DNA from: Bradyrhizobium manausense | GTDB lineage: Bacteria; Pseudomonadota; Alphaproteobacteria; Rhizobiales; Xanthobacteraceae | Length of the DNA: 64,000 bases | Reading direction: 5' to 3' | Assembly: GCF_018130615.1 (NCBI RefSeq) | Contig: NZ_JAFCKB010000008.1 | Coordinates: forward strand, 186,001 to 250,000 | In this document: in pieces, positions 8,011 to 15,821 of the stretch | Layout: each line of letters opens with the position of its first letter | How positions within the stretch are numbered: position 1 is the first letter of the stretch | The notes under the pieces: generated by a model | What the model was told of the DNA's origin: nothing | The model's database searches: none | What the model saw: the letters and a program-made list of their open reading frames with translations, nothing else | Translations under genes and position numbers: made by a program

Positions 8011-8705
8011 GTATCTTTCGGCGGGCCCCAGACCAGGCTCTGCCGCCATTTCGCGCGCAGCACGTCGCGCCGCTCCGGATATCTTTCGTCGAGATAGGTG
8101 GCGTCCACGACGCGATCGGTGCGGAAGCTGCGGAAGTCGCTGCGCAGTTCGCACCAGGCCGCGAGCAGGCGCACCGCTTCCAGGTAGCCGACCGAGATCG
8201 GCCAGATCATGCGCTCGCTGGGGCGGCCTTGCTCGTCGCGATAGCGCAGCATGATCTTCTTGCCTTCGTGGATCTGGGTGCGCGTGCGCGCCATGTCCAG
8301 CCGGTCCGGCTCCCTGTTCCAGCTCGGCCGCGCGCGGCTGGCCGGCTCCAGCACGAAGGGGCGCAGCCGCTCAGGCACCGTGTCGGCGATCTTGGCCATC
8401 AAATCTTCGGCCGCGCGCGCCAGCGTGGAATCGGCATGACCGGCGACCCATTGCGCGCCCAGCACCGCCGCTTCGATTTCGTCGGGTGTCAGCATCAAGG
8501 GCGGCAGATCGAAACCCTTCTCGAGAATGTAGCCCATGCCGGCCTCGCCGCGGATCGGCACGCGCTGGCCAATCAGCGTTGCGATGTCGCGATAGATCGT
8601 GCGTTTCGACGTCTCGAGCTCGGCCGCAATCGCGTCCGCTGTCAGCGGCTTACGGGTGCGCCTCAGCACCTGGATGATCTGAAACAGCCGGTCGGCGCGT
8701 CTCAT
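8007..8705 (-). CDS. YafY/WYL-type transcriptional regulator
   Basis: 232 residues. The N-terminal winged helix has the recognition segment TSKRTIYRDIATL (about 32-44), closely resembling that of the WYL protein at 229-1251. The C-terminal ligand domain (about 130-200) is of the WYL class but lacks the literal Trp-Tyr-Leu triad (RLLAAWCELR instead). It diverges from a small ORF plus GST gene, with an imperfect dyad in the gap, and shares a 4-bp stop/start overlap with the downstream YkgJ-like gene. Auto-control and control of the GST are inferred. Confidence 0.85.
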   Translation of the reverse strand: MRRADRLFQIIQVLRRTRKPLTADAIAAELETSKRTIYRDIATLIGQRVPIRGEAGMGYILEKGFDLPPLMLTPDEIEAAVLGAQWVAGHADSTLARAAEDLMAKIADTVPERLRPFVLEPASRARPSWNREPDRLDMARTRTQIHEGKKIMLRYRDEQGRPSERMIWPISVGYLEAVRLLAAWCELRSDFRSFRTDRVVDATYLDERYPERRDVLRAKWRQSLVWGPPKDT

Positions 8706-8747
8706 GACAATTCTCTCGTCGTGGGCAGATCAGAAAACGGCGCGTGG

Positions 8748-8771
8748 CTGCTGACAGGATGTTGGCAGCAG
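8748..8771. promoter_or_regulatory. Imperfect inverted repeat, probable operator of the second WYL regulator
   Basis: Left arm ctgctgaca (8748-8756), centre ggatgt, right arm tggcagcag (8763-8771), one mismatch in nine pairs. It lies in the 112-bp gap between the WYL regulator and the rightward 8818 gene. The CTGACA half-site and the ACAGGATGT centre also occur in the perfect palindrome at 1262-1292. Confidence 0.6.
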
Positions 8772-8817
8772 GGGAGTTCTATACCGGGACAACACATCGA
8801 CTGAAGAGGATTTGTCC

Positions 8818-9093
8818 ATGATCATTCCAACCCATTTCGGTCCGGCCGGTCCGTTGTGGCGGACCCGGGCCCCGTTGCATGTCTCGCTGTCTGCCTGGGC
8901 CTTCAGCCGCCTCACGTTTTTCGATCTCACGGTCGCCGATCTCCGCATCGCGCTTGCGGCCATGCTGACACGCTCGCTGATCCAGGCTGCGGACGCGGTG
9001 GTCCGCCATGTCATGGGCCGCGCCTGGCGGGGGGCCCGTTTCGCAGAAGATATCACGGCTGCTGCCACCATGGTGGCAGCAGCCCGCCACTAG
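8818..9093 (+). CDS. Small conserved protein upstream of GST
   Basis: 91 residues without a recognised domain. It is rich in Ala and Arg with several amphipathic stretches (LRIALAAMLTRSLIQAAD, GARFAEDITAAATMV). An ATG with GAAGAGGA (8803-8810) seven bases upstream fixes the start. It ends 38 bp before the GST gene and would be the first gene of the rightward WYL-controlled transcript. It could be a small regulatory or membrane-associated protein, but no assignment is possible. Confidence 0.5.
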   Translation: MIIPTHFGPAGPLWRTRAPLHVSLSAWAFSRLTFFDLTVADLRIALAAMLTRSLIQAADAVVRHVMGRAWRGARFAEDITAAATMVAAARH

Positions 9094-9131
9094 GTTCCAT
9101 CAACTCTTTCGGTAGGTTCAGGAGAGCTCCC

Positions 9132-9860
9132 ATGATTACGCTTTACGGCTTTGGTACCGGCTTTGGCCTGCCGGAAATCAGCCCCTTCGTCACCAAGACA
9201 GAAGTGCAGCTCAAGATGGCGGGACTGCCTTACAGGAAGGAGCGCGCGATGCCGCCGGCGTCGCCGAAAGGGCAGTTGCCGTTCATCGACGATGGCGGCG
9301 AGGCAGTGGCCGATTCCACCTTCATCCGCGCCCATATCGAGCGCCGCTACGGCTTCGATTTCGACGCCGGTCTCTCCTTGCAGGAGCGCGCGCAAGCCTG
9401 GGCGTTCGAGCGCATGATCGAGCACCATGTCTACTGGGCGCTGGTCGGCGCGCGCTGGGTCGATGCCGCCAATTTCGCCAAGGGGCCGGCGCATTTCTTC
9501 GACGGCGCACCCGAGCACAACCGCGAGAAGCTACGGGAGGACGCGCAGTTCCGCGTCGCCGAGAACTACCTGCTCTCCGGTCTCGGCCGCCATGGGCCCG
9601 ACGACGATGTCGATCTCGCCGTCCGCTCGCTGTTCGCGCTCTCGGTGCAGCTCGGTGACAAATCCTATCTGATGGGCAACAGGCCCAGCGGTGTCGATGC
9701 CACCGCCTTCGGCGCGCTCGCCGGAATTCTCACGCCGTTCTTCGATTCCCGCCTGCGGGAGCGCGCGGAAGGGTTTCCGAACCTTACCGCCTATGTCGAC
9801 CGGATGATGGATAACTATTATCCGGAGTTCGCCTGGACGCCGCTGCGGCAGGCGGCCTGA
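9132..9860 (+). CDS. Glutathione S-transferase family protein
   Basis: 242 residues. The N-terminal thioredoxin-like domain (TLYGFGTGFGLPEISPFVTK, then PKGQLPFIDD with the conserved proline and ADSTFIRAHIE) is followed by a helical C-terminal domain with a DATAFGAL segment. This layout matches the GST group with a metaxin-like C-terminal half. AGGAG (9119-9123) supports the ATG at 9132 although the frame is open further upstream. It belongs to the second divergent WYL/GST module; the substrate is unknown. Confidence 0.8.
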   Translation: MITLYGFGTGFGLPEISPFVTKTEVQLKMAGLPYRKERAMPPASPKGQLPFIDDGGEAVADSTFIRAHIERRYGFDFDAGLSLQERAQAWAFERMIEHHVYWALVGARWVDAANFAKGPAHFFDGAPEHNREKLREDAQFRVAENYLLSGLGRHGPDDDVDLAVRSLFALSVQLGDKSYLMGNRPSGVDATAFGALAGILTPFFDSRLRERAEGFPNLTAYVDRMMDNYYPEFAWTPLRQAA

Positions 9861-9888
9861 CCCGCGCTCGGGAAGCGCGAAAGAAAAA

Positions 9889-9911
9889 GAGCCGGCCCGA
9901 TGGGCCGGCTC
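9889..9911 (-). terminator. Rho-independent terminator for the 9938-11089 gene
   Basis: A 10-bp GC stem gagccggccc / gggccggctc with a 3-nt loop. Read on the minus strand it is followed by TTTTTCTTTC, a good U-tract, 27 bp after the stop of the leftward binding-protein gene. On the plus strand the trailing sequence is weaker, so it may act in both directions less efficiently. Confidence 0.8.
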
Positions 9912-9937
9912 CGGTCGTTTCAGAGAGTGCCGCCCTC

Positions 9938-11089
9938 TTACTTCGCGAGCGTGTATTTGCCGTCCTTGACCGTGAGCAGGATGCGTGAGCGGTCGTCGAG
10001 GCCGTAACGATCCTTTTCGGTGAAGTTGTAGACGCCCTGGCTCGCCGCGATGTCCCTTTCGGTCAGCCAGGCTTGGCGGATGGCCTCGCGGAATTCGGGC
10101 GTACCGGGCTTGGCCGTCTTCAATGCGGTCGGGATCACGCGCTTCAACACCTCGAAGGCGTCGTAGGAATGGCCCGCGAACTGGCTGCGGCTGTTCGGGC
10201 CGTATTTGCCTTCATAGGCGGCATTGAGCGCCAGGCCCGGCTTCTTGGTGAGCGCGCTGTCGGGCTGGTCTTCCGGGTCCATCACCGGGCCGGACGCCAT
10301 GAGCACGCCTTCGGCGGCTTTGCCGGCGATGCGGATGAAGTCCATGCTGGCCGCGCCGTGGGTCTGGTAGATCAGGCCCTGATAGCCACGCTCGCGCAAC
10401 TCGGTCTGCGGCAACGCAGCCGCGGTACCGGAGGCGCCGATCAGGATTGCGTCGGGATTGGCTGCAACGAGCTTCAGGACCTGCCCGGTGACAGACGTAT
10501 CCGGCCGCGCGAAGCGTTCCTCGTCGACCATGGTCATGCCCATCGGCACGCCCTGGGCCTTGAAGTCGTTGAACCAGAGGTCGCCGTAGGAGTCGGAATA
10601 GCCGATATAGCCGACCGTCTTCACGTTGTGAGCCTTCATGTGCTCATAAAGCACCTTGCCCATGATCGGAATCGGCTGCGGCATCGACACCGACCACTTG
10701 GCGCGCTCGGGCGTGATCGGGAACGGCGCGAGACCGAAATGCGGAATGCCGGCTTCGTTCGCCACGTTGGAGACTGCGATCGAGGGCGGCGTCGTCGACG
10801 AGCCCATGATGATGTCGGCCTTGGATTCCGTGACGAAGCGGCGCGCGTTGGTGGTCGCCGTGGTCGGGTCGCCGCCATCGTCGAGCACGATCACCTTCAG
10901 CGGCACGCCGCCGATTTCCTTCGGCACGAATTCCAGCGCGTTGCGCTCGGGAATGCCGAGGGCGGCGGCTGGACCCGTGGTGGTCACGCTGATGCCGATG
11001 GTGATTTCGTTGGTCTGGGCCAGCGCGGGCAGGGCCGGTAGCGCCAGCGTAGCCGCCGCGATTGCGGCGGTCAGGTAAAAGCGTTTCAT
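9938..11089 (-). CDS. ABC transporter substrate-binding protein, branched-chain amino acid / aromatic acid type
   Basis: 383 residues with a signal peptide (MKRFYLTAAIAAATLALPAL, cleavage near ALAQ) and the Peripla_BP_6 fold: ITIGISVTTTGPAAALG at the start of the mature protein, VIVLDDGGDPTTATTNARRF, then IMGSSTTPPSIAV. It would bind substrate in the periplasm for an ABC importer. No permease or ATPase genes are nearby. It lies 91 bp downstream of a thioesterase gene at the end of an aromatic acyl-CoA series, resembling what I remember of Rhodopseudomonas palustris CouP, which binds p-coumarate. A GGAGG site precedes the ATG and a terminator follows. Confidence 0.8.
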   Translation of the reverse strand: MKRFYLTAAIAAATLALPALPALAQTNEITIGISVTTTGPAAALGIPERNALEFVPKEIGGVPLKVIVLDDGGDPTTATTNARRFVTESKADIIMGSSTTPPSIAVSNVANEAGIPHFGLAPFPITPERAKWSVSMPQPIPIMGKVLYEHMKAHNVKTVGYIGYSDSYGDLWFNDFKAQGVPMGMTMVDEERFARPDTSVTGQVLKLVAANPDAILIGASGTAAALPQTELRERGYQGLIYQTHGAASMDFIRIAGKAAEGVLMASGPVMDPEDQPDSALTKKPGLALNAAYEGKYGPNSRSQFAGHSYDAFEVLKRVIPTALKTAKPGTPEFREAIRQAWLTERDIAASQGVYNFTEKDRYGLDDRSRILLTVKDGKYTLAK

Positions 11090-11180
11090 CTATTCCTCCC
11101 TTGACGTTATTCTTTGAAAGCAGAAATCGGGGATGAATTCAGCCCCGTCTTTTGGTGATGCGGCGATTTAGCTCCAGACT

Positions 11181-11600
11181 CTAACTCCCGGCGAACTTCG
11201 CTACCATTTCCGGCGGAAACGGTGCCGATTTCAGCTTGTCGGGGTTAACGGGATCGCGTCCGACCAGGACGCGGGTCTCAAAACCTTCGATCGCGAGCGC
11301 CTCGCCCTTGTAGACGTTGTGCTTCACCTCGAAGCTCGAGCGCTTGATGCTTTCGATCTTCGTCTCGATGGTGATCCAGTCACCGTAGGTCGAGGGGATG
11401 TAGAACTTGGACCGCGTGTCGACCATGGGGATGCCCACCAGGCCGTATTTGCGGACCAAGTCCTGCTTGGAGAAACCGGCGACCTCGAACAGGGTCGACG
11501 TCGAATCGTCGAACATCGCGAAATAACGCGGATAGTAGACGATGTTGGCGGGGTCGCAGTCGCCCCACTGGATCTGGACGTCGCGCCGGTTCACGAACAT
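11181..11600 (-). CDS. Acyl-CoA thioesterase, 4-hydroxybenzoyl-CoA thioesterase family
   Basis: 139 residues, a single hotdog domain. The signature WGDCDPANIVYYPRYF (12-27) is that of bacterial 4-hydroxybenzoyl-CoA thioesterases, with Asp16 as the likely catalytic residue. It would hydrolyse an aromatic acyl-CoA to the free acid plus CoA. It lies 15 bp after the short-chain dehydrogenase gene in a leftward series with a feruloyl-CoA-synthase-like ligase. That context suggests release of 4-hydroxybenzoate or vanillate from side-chain shortening. Confidence 0.82.
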   Translation of the reverse strand: MFVNRRDVQIQWGDCDPANIVYYPRYFAMFDDSTSTLFEVAGFSKQDLVRKYGLVGIPMVDTRSKFYIPSTYGDWITIETKIESIKRSSFEVKHNVYKGEALAIEGFETRVLVGRDPVNPDKLKSAPFPPEMVAKFAGS

Positions 11601-11615
11601 GCGTTGCGGGCCTTA

Positions 11616-12377
11616 CTACTTGGGCGCCATGCGCAGCGAGCCGTCGAGGCGCACCACTTCGCCGTTGAGGTAGGAGTTCTCGACCATGTGCAGCGCAAGG
11701 GCGGCGAATTCGTCGGCGTTGCCGAGCCGGCGCGGGAACGGGATCGCGGCGGCAAGCGAATCCTGGGCTTCCTGCGGCAGGTTGGCGAGCAGCGGCGTGA
11801 GGAAGAGGCCGGGCGCGATGGTCAGCACGCGGACACCGAACTGTGCGAGCTCGCGCGCGATCGGCAGCGTCATGCCGACGATGCCGCCCTTCGAGGCCGA
11901 ATAGGCCGACTGGCCGATCTGGCCGTCATAGGCGGCAACGGAGGCGGTGTTGATGATGACGCCGCGCTCGCCGCTGGCCTGCGGCTCGAGCTTGGACATT
12001 TCGGTCGCGGCAAGGCGCAGCATGTTGAAGGTGCCGATCAAATTGACCTTGATCACCTTGTCGAAATCGGCGAGCGCCATCGGACCGTCGCGGCCGACCA
12101 CGCGCTTTGCCACGCCGATGCCGGCGCAATTGACCAGCACGCGGGCCGGGCCGTGAGCCTTGGTCGCCTGCGCGATCGCAGCTTCCGCCGAGGCGGCATC
12201 GGAGACGTCGCAGGTCACGGCGACGCCCTTGATCTCGGCCGCCACGGTTTCCGCAAGCTTGGCATTGAGATCGCAGACCGCGACTTTTGCGCCCTGCGCC
12301 GCCAGCTTTCGCGCGGTCGCCGCACCAAGCCCCGATGCGCCGCCGGTGACGATGGCTGCCTGATCCTTCAACAACAT
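11616..12377 (-). CDS. 3-hydroxyacyl-CoA dehydrogenase, short-chain dehydrogenase (HSD17B10-like)
   Basis: 253-residue SDR. The NAD-binding motif TGGASGLG is at 11-18, CDL at 35-37 fits NAD(H) preference, NCAG is at 83-86, and the catalytic residues are Ser146, Tyr159 and Lys163 (YSASK). It resembles 3-hydroxyacyl-CoA dehydrogenases of the type-2/HSD10 group. In this operon it would oxidise the 3-hydroxy-3-arylpropanoyl-CoA made by a hydratase. An AAGGAG site precedes the ATG and the gene follows the ligase after 22 bp. Confidence 0.85.
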   Translation of the reverse strand: MLLKDQAAIVTGGASGLGAATARKLAAQGAKVAVCDLNAKLAETVAAEIKGVAVTCDVSDAASAEAAIAQATKAHGPARVLVNCAGIGVAKRVVGRDGPMALADFDKVIKVNLIGTFNMLRLAATEMSKLEPQASGERGVIINTASVAAYDGQIGQSAYSASKGGIVGMTLPIARELAQFGVRVLTIAPGLFLTPLLANLPQEAQDSLAAAIPFPRRLGNADEFAALALHMVENSYLNGEVVRLDGSLRMAPK

Positions 12378-12399
12378 GGCGTTCTCCTTCGATGAATTC

Positions 12400-14283
12400 T
12401 TAGCCGACCGATATCACACGGTCGGATGGATTGGCAGCATAGAGCTCCTCGATCAGCGCACCGCGATGCTCGAGCACCGCGCGCTGGTTGATCGAGCCCT
12501 TGTCGGTGACCTCGCCCTTGTCGATCGAGAGCGGCGTGTCCATCAGGATCGCGCGTGTGACCCGGGTCGAGGAGCCGGTGGCCGAAGCGAGGAAGTGTGT
12601 CAGGCGCTCGCGAAAGGCCTCCTGAACCAGGCGGTCGCGCGCGGTGACGGTGAGGTCGTCGGCGGGCAGCGTTGGGTTGATCAGCCGGCAGCCGTCGAGA
12701 TCGAGGACGACAAGCGCGGAGACTTCGTCGCGATTGATGCCGGCGATGACGACGTCGCGCACCAGCGGCGCGCAGGCCGCCGTGAGGCGCGCGCGCAGCG
12801 GGCCGACGCTGACCCAGGTGCCGCTCGCGAGCTTGAAATCCTCACTGACGCGGCCGTCGAAATCGAAGCCGGCATTGAGATCATCGGGATCGGCGGGCTT
12901 GAGCGCATCGCCCATCTTGTAGAAGCCCTCCTCGTCGAAGGACTTCGCGCTGATGTCGGGCTGGCGCCAGTAGCCGGGCATCACGTTCGGCCCCTTGGCC
13001 CGGACCTCCATCTTGCCGTTGTTCGGCACCAGCTTGGCATCATTGCCGGACACCGGCAGGCCAACATGGCCGGAGCGGCTGGTGCGCGGATTGACCGACA
13101 TGAAGAACGGCGCGGTCTCGGTCGCGCCCAAGCCGGTCAGCATTGGCACGCGATAGCCTTTTTCCTTCACCGCGAGTTCGTCGAGACTGTTCCAGACGAA
13201 GGGCGACAGAGCCGCCCCGGAGAAGAACATCGCGTGCAGCCGGTCAAAAAACTTTGCGCGCAAGCCCTGGTCGTCGCGCAAATAGGGCAGCAGCGACTCG
13301 TACCCCTTGGGCACGTTGAAATACACCGTCGGCGAAATCTCCTGGAGATTGCGAACGGTCTCCTCGATGCCGCCGGGCACCGGCTTGCCGGCATCGAGAT
13401 ACATCGAGCCGCCATTGTAGAGCGTCAGCCCGATATTGTGATTGCCGCCAAAGGTGTGGTTCCACGGTAGCCAGTCGATGATGACGGGCGGCTCGTCCTT
13501 GAGAAAGGCGAGCGTCTCGCGCAGCATGACCTGGTTGGCACAGATCATGCGCTGGGTGTTGATGACGGCCTTGGGATTGCCGGTCGAGCCCGACGTCAGC
13601 AGGAATTTCGCGATCGTGTCGGGGCCGATCTTGCCGTGCACCGCGTCGAGGTCGCTGCGAACGGGCGTTGCCATGAGGTCGGCGAGCAGGGTGACGTCGC
13701 GGCCCGGGACATGGCCATAGGACGCGGCGATCTCGGTGCCCAGCGAAACATTGGCGACGAGCGCGTCGGCGAACTTGTCGGCGTCCTCGGCGAAAACGAG
13801 GCCCGGCGTCAGCAGCTTCATCAGATAGGACAGCTTGCCGTAATCCTTCGACACCAGGGAATAGGCCGGCGACACCGGGCAGAACGGAACGCCGGCATAA
13901 TAGGCGCCGAATGCAAGCAACGCGTGGTCGATCGAATTGCCGGAGAGAATGACGACCGGCCGCTCCGCCGACAGGCCGCGCTGGATCAGGCCCGAGGCGA
14001 TATGCTGGCTCGCCGTGAGCAGCTCCGCATAGGTGATCTTGCGCCAGCCGCGGCCGCCTTCGCGCTCCGCCATGAAGACGCGGTCCGGCGTCGTCGTCGC
14101 CCAGTGATGCAGGCGATCGGTGATGCGAACGGGATAGTCGCCGAGCGGCTGCTTCGGCCGCAGATAGATCGTGCCATCGGCGCGACGCTCGATGTCGACG
14201 ACGGGATCGCCGAACGAGATCGGTCGCAGCGGAGAATTGCTCACGCCGCGCTCTGTGCTGGAAGAGGACGGCTGTGCGCTCAT
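12400..14283 (-). CDS. fcs: Feruloyl-CoA synthase-like acyl-CoA ligase
   Basis: 627 residues, the long AMP-binding type typical of feruloyl-CoA synthases. The P-loop [13 protein letters not shown] is at 228-240, with [13 protein letters not shown] as the A5-like motif. The C-terminal lysine-containing region reads [15 protein letters not shown]. It activates a carboxylic acid through an acyl-adenylate to the CoA thioester; the likely substrates are ferulate, p-coumarate or caffeate. The start overlaps the stop of the upstream crotonase gene (ATGA at 14280-14283), indicating translational coupling. Substrate choice is inferred from overall resemblance and neighbours, not from active-site residues. 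Confidence 0.8.
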   Translation of the reverse strand: MSAQPSSSSTERGVSNSPLRPISFGDPVVDIERRADGTIYLRPKQPLGDYPVRITDRLHHWATTTPDRVFMAEREGGRGWRKITYAELLTASQHIASGLIQRGLSAERPVVILSGNSIDHALLAFGAYYAGVPFCPVSPAYSLVSKDYGKLSYLMKLLTPGLVFAEDADKFADALVANVSLGTEIAASYGHVPGRDVTLLADLMATPVRSDLDAVHGKIGPDTIAKFLLTSGSTGNPKAVINTQRMICANQVMLRETLAFLKDEPPVIIDWLPWNHTFGGNHNIGLTLYNGGSMYLDAGKPVPGGIEETVRNLQEISPTVYFNVPKGYESLLPYLRDDQGLRAKFFDRLHAMFFSGAALSPFVWNSLDELAVKEKGYRVPMLTGLGATETAPFFMSVNPRTSRSGHVGLPVSGNDAKLVPNNGKMEVRAKGPNVMPGYWRQPDISAKSFDEEGFYKMGDALKPADPDDLNAGFDFDGRVSEDFKLASGTWVSVGPLRARLTAACAPLVRDVVIAGINRDEVSALVVLDLDGCRLINPTLPADDLTVTARDRLVQEAFRERLTHFLASATGSSTRVTRAILMDTPLSIDKGEVTDKGSINQRAVLEHRGALIEELYAANPSDRVISVG

Positions 14284-15089
14284 GATTTCGGCTTCACCTT
14301 GGCGGTCTTGTGCTCGAGAAATTCGCGAATCCTGCGCTTGGCTTCCTTGTCACTCTGCGCGACCGTCGCCATCAGCGATTCCATCAGTAGGCCGGTCTGC
14401 GGATTGGCTTCCGCGATCATCGGCAGGGCCTGGAGCACGGCAAAATTCGTCAGCGGCGCGTTGGAGGCGATCTTGGTTGCAAGCTCCAGCGCCTTGGGAA
14501 GCCCGTTGCCGGCCTCCGTGACGTATTGCGCAAAGCCGTAAGAAGCGCCCTCGGTCGCGCTGTAGACGCGGCCCGTCAGCATCATGTCCATCATGCGCGC
14601 GACGCCGATCAGTCGCGGCAGCCGCACAGAGCCGCCGCCGCCGACGAAGATGCCCCGCTGCCCTTCCGGCAGCGCGAAGTAAGTCGAGGGTTCGGCGACG
14701 CGGATATGTGCGGCACAGGCAAGCTCCAGCCCGCCGCCAATGACGGCGCCCTTCAGCGCGGCGATGACGGGGACGCGGCTATACTGGATGCGATCGAACA
14801 CCCGGTGCCACATCTGCGAATGCAAGAGGCCGCCGGTAGCGTCGTGGTCCTGGAGCTCGGAAAGGTCGAGACCGCTGGAGAAATGGTCGCCGATGCCGTG
14901 GATGACGACCGCGCCGATATCCTCGGGCAGGGATGCAAAGCGCTCGCCGATTTCCAGGATGATGCCGTCGTTGAGCGCATTGCGCTTGGCCGGCCGGTTC
15001 AGCCCTACGGTCAGAACCCGGTCCACCCTCTCGATCTGAAGCAGCCCGGAGGCGCCCGCGTCAGCGGTCTCGGCGTTTCCCTGTGTCAT
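14280..15089 (-). CDS. Enoyl-CoA hydratase family protein (crotonase)
   Basis: 269 residues. The crotonase oxyanion-hole segments are IGDHFSSGLDLSEL and LKGAVIGGGLELACAAHIRVA, with Glu present in both expected catalytic positions (GGGLELA and LPEGQRG). A true hydratase is therefore plausible. It leads the ligase operon: AAGGA lies before the ATG, and an AT-rich dyad lies 20-34 bp upstream. It lacks the GGGFSPLVACD pattern that I recall for hydroxycinnamoyl-CoA hydratase-lyase. A hydratase role in a beta-oxidation-like route is favoured over aldehyde-forming cleavage. Confidence 0.8.
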   Translation of the reverse strand: MTQGNAETADAGASGLLQIERVDRVLTVGLNRPAKRNALNDGIILEIGERFASLPEDIGAVVIHGIGDHFSSGLDLSELQDHDATGGLLHSQMWHRVFDRIQYSRVPVIAALKGAVIGGGLELACAAHIRVAEPSTYFALPEGQRGIFVGGGGSVRLPRLIGVARMMDMMLTGRVYSATEGASYGFAQYVTEAGNGLPKALELATKIASNAPLTNFAVLQALPMIAEANPQTGLLMESLMATVAQSDKEAKRRIREFLEHKTAKVKPKS

Positions 15090-15108
15090 TTGCGTCCTTA
15101 TCAGAATA

Positions 15109-15123
15109 GTTATGTTGTATAAC
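15109..15123. promoter_or_regulatory. AT-rich dyad GTTAT-N5-ATAAC upstream of the ligase operon (site A)
   Basis: Arms gttat (15109-15113) and ataac (15119-15123) around gttgt, 20 bp before the crotonase start. The overlapping string ATGTTGTATAAC (15112-15123) is nearly identical to ATGTTATATAAT upstream of the TRAP operon. AT-rich words like this stand out in this GC-rich region; an operator role is inferred. Confidence 0.6.
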
Positions 15124-15186
15124 GAATTTGGCGGGAGTCAATATGGGGCGGTGAATTGTGGCGAATGCCGCCCCGCATACTATGCC

Positions 15187-15304
15187 GTCCCGGCGAAGGC
15201 CGGGACCCATAAGCACAGGGAGGAATTTGGCGAAGATTCGTCGTTCGGTACTCCGACCGCCGGCAACCGGTAGATCCCGCGGTGGATCCCGGCCTTCGCC
15301 GGGA
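15187..15304. repeat. Inverted pair of small REP-like palindromes
   Basis: Copy one is gtcccggc-gaag-gccgggac (15187-15206). Copy two is tcccggc-cttc-gccggga (15287-15304), the same unit in opposite orientation. Related units occur at 20361-20383, 58864-58889, 59872-59897 and 63143-63172. The pair fills most of the gap between the ligase operon and the DUF3237 gene. These look like a dispersed palindromic repeat family, possibly with transcript-end or structural roles. Confidence 0.75.
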
Positions 15305-15349
15305 CGACGGCTAGCCTTCGTGCCAGCTCCAAACCGCTAAAGCCGGCCC

Positions 15350-15811
15350 TCACACCACCTGGTGCACGTCGATCACCACGCGATCCGCATGCCGCGCGGC
15401 TGAGCCGATAAAGATGTGCTCCATCAGCCAGCGATACTTCTCGTGCCCGGTTTCGAACTTCGGGACGGTGCGGAAATAGATCAGCTTTGGATCGACCGGT
15501 TCGCCGCGCTTGAGCTTTTGCAACAGCTCGACCGGGCCGAAGCGCATGCCCTTGTTCTCGACATAGACCACGGCGCCATCGTCGGTCTCGAAGGCGTATT
15601 TGGCCTCGAGGTCGATCAGCTCGTTGGGACGGATGGTCTGGAAATCGGCGCCGAACGGCAGCACTTTGCCGGTGATCGCGCCCTGCACCTCGCCGCCGAT
15701 AATCGGGATGATGCGACGGACGCCGATGCCTGTCTCGCCGGCCGTGATGACGTCGCCGATGCGGGCAGTGATGGTGAAGACGTATTTCGTCTCGAGCGTC
15801 GGTGTCGTCAT
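15350..15811 (-). CDS. DUF3237 domain-containing protein
   Basis: 153 residues covering one complete DUF3237 beta-barrel domain: LETKYVFTITARIGDV at the N-terminus, GEVQGAITGKVLPFGADFQ centrally and YFRTVPKFETGHEKYRWL near the end. It is soluble with no signal peptide. The family has no settled biochemical role but often lies beside catabolic or transport genes. The ATG at 15811 has GGGAG five bases upstream. It starts 10 bp after the stop of the TRAP large permease gene and is probably the last gene of the TRAP operon. Confidence 0.82.
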   Translation of the reverse strand: MTTPTLETKYVFTITARIGDVITAGETGIGVRRIIPIIGGEVQGAITGKVLPFGADFQTIRPNELIDLEAKYAFETDDGAVVYVENKGMRFGPVELLQKLKRGEPVDPKLIYFRTVPKFETGHEKYRWLMEHIFIGSAARHADRVVIDVHQVV

Positions 15812-15821
15812 CACTTCTCCC

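Noticed and set aside
8856-9131. N-terminal extension of the second GST
   Set aside because: It lies in another frame of the 8818-9093 gene, and the ATG at 9132 has AGGAG and the correct thioredoxin-fold start.
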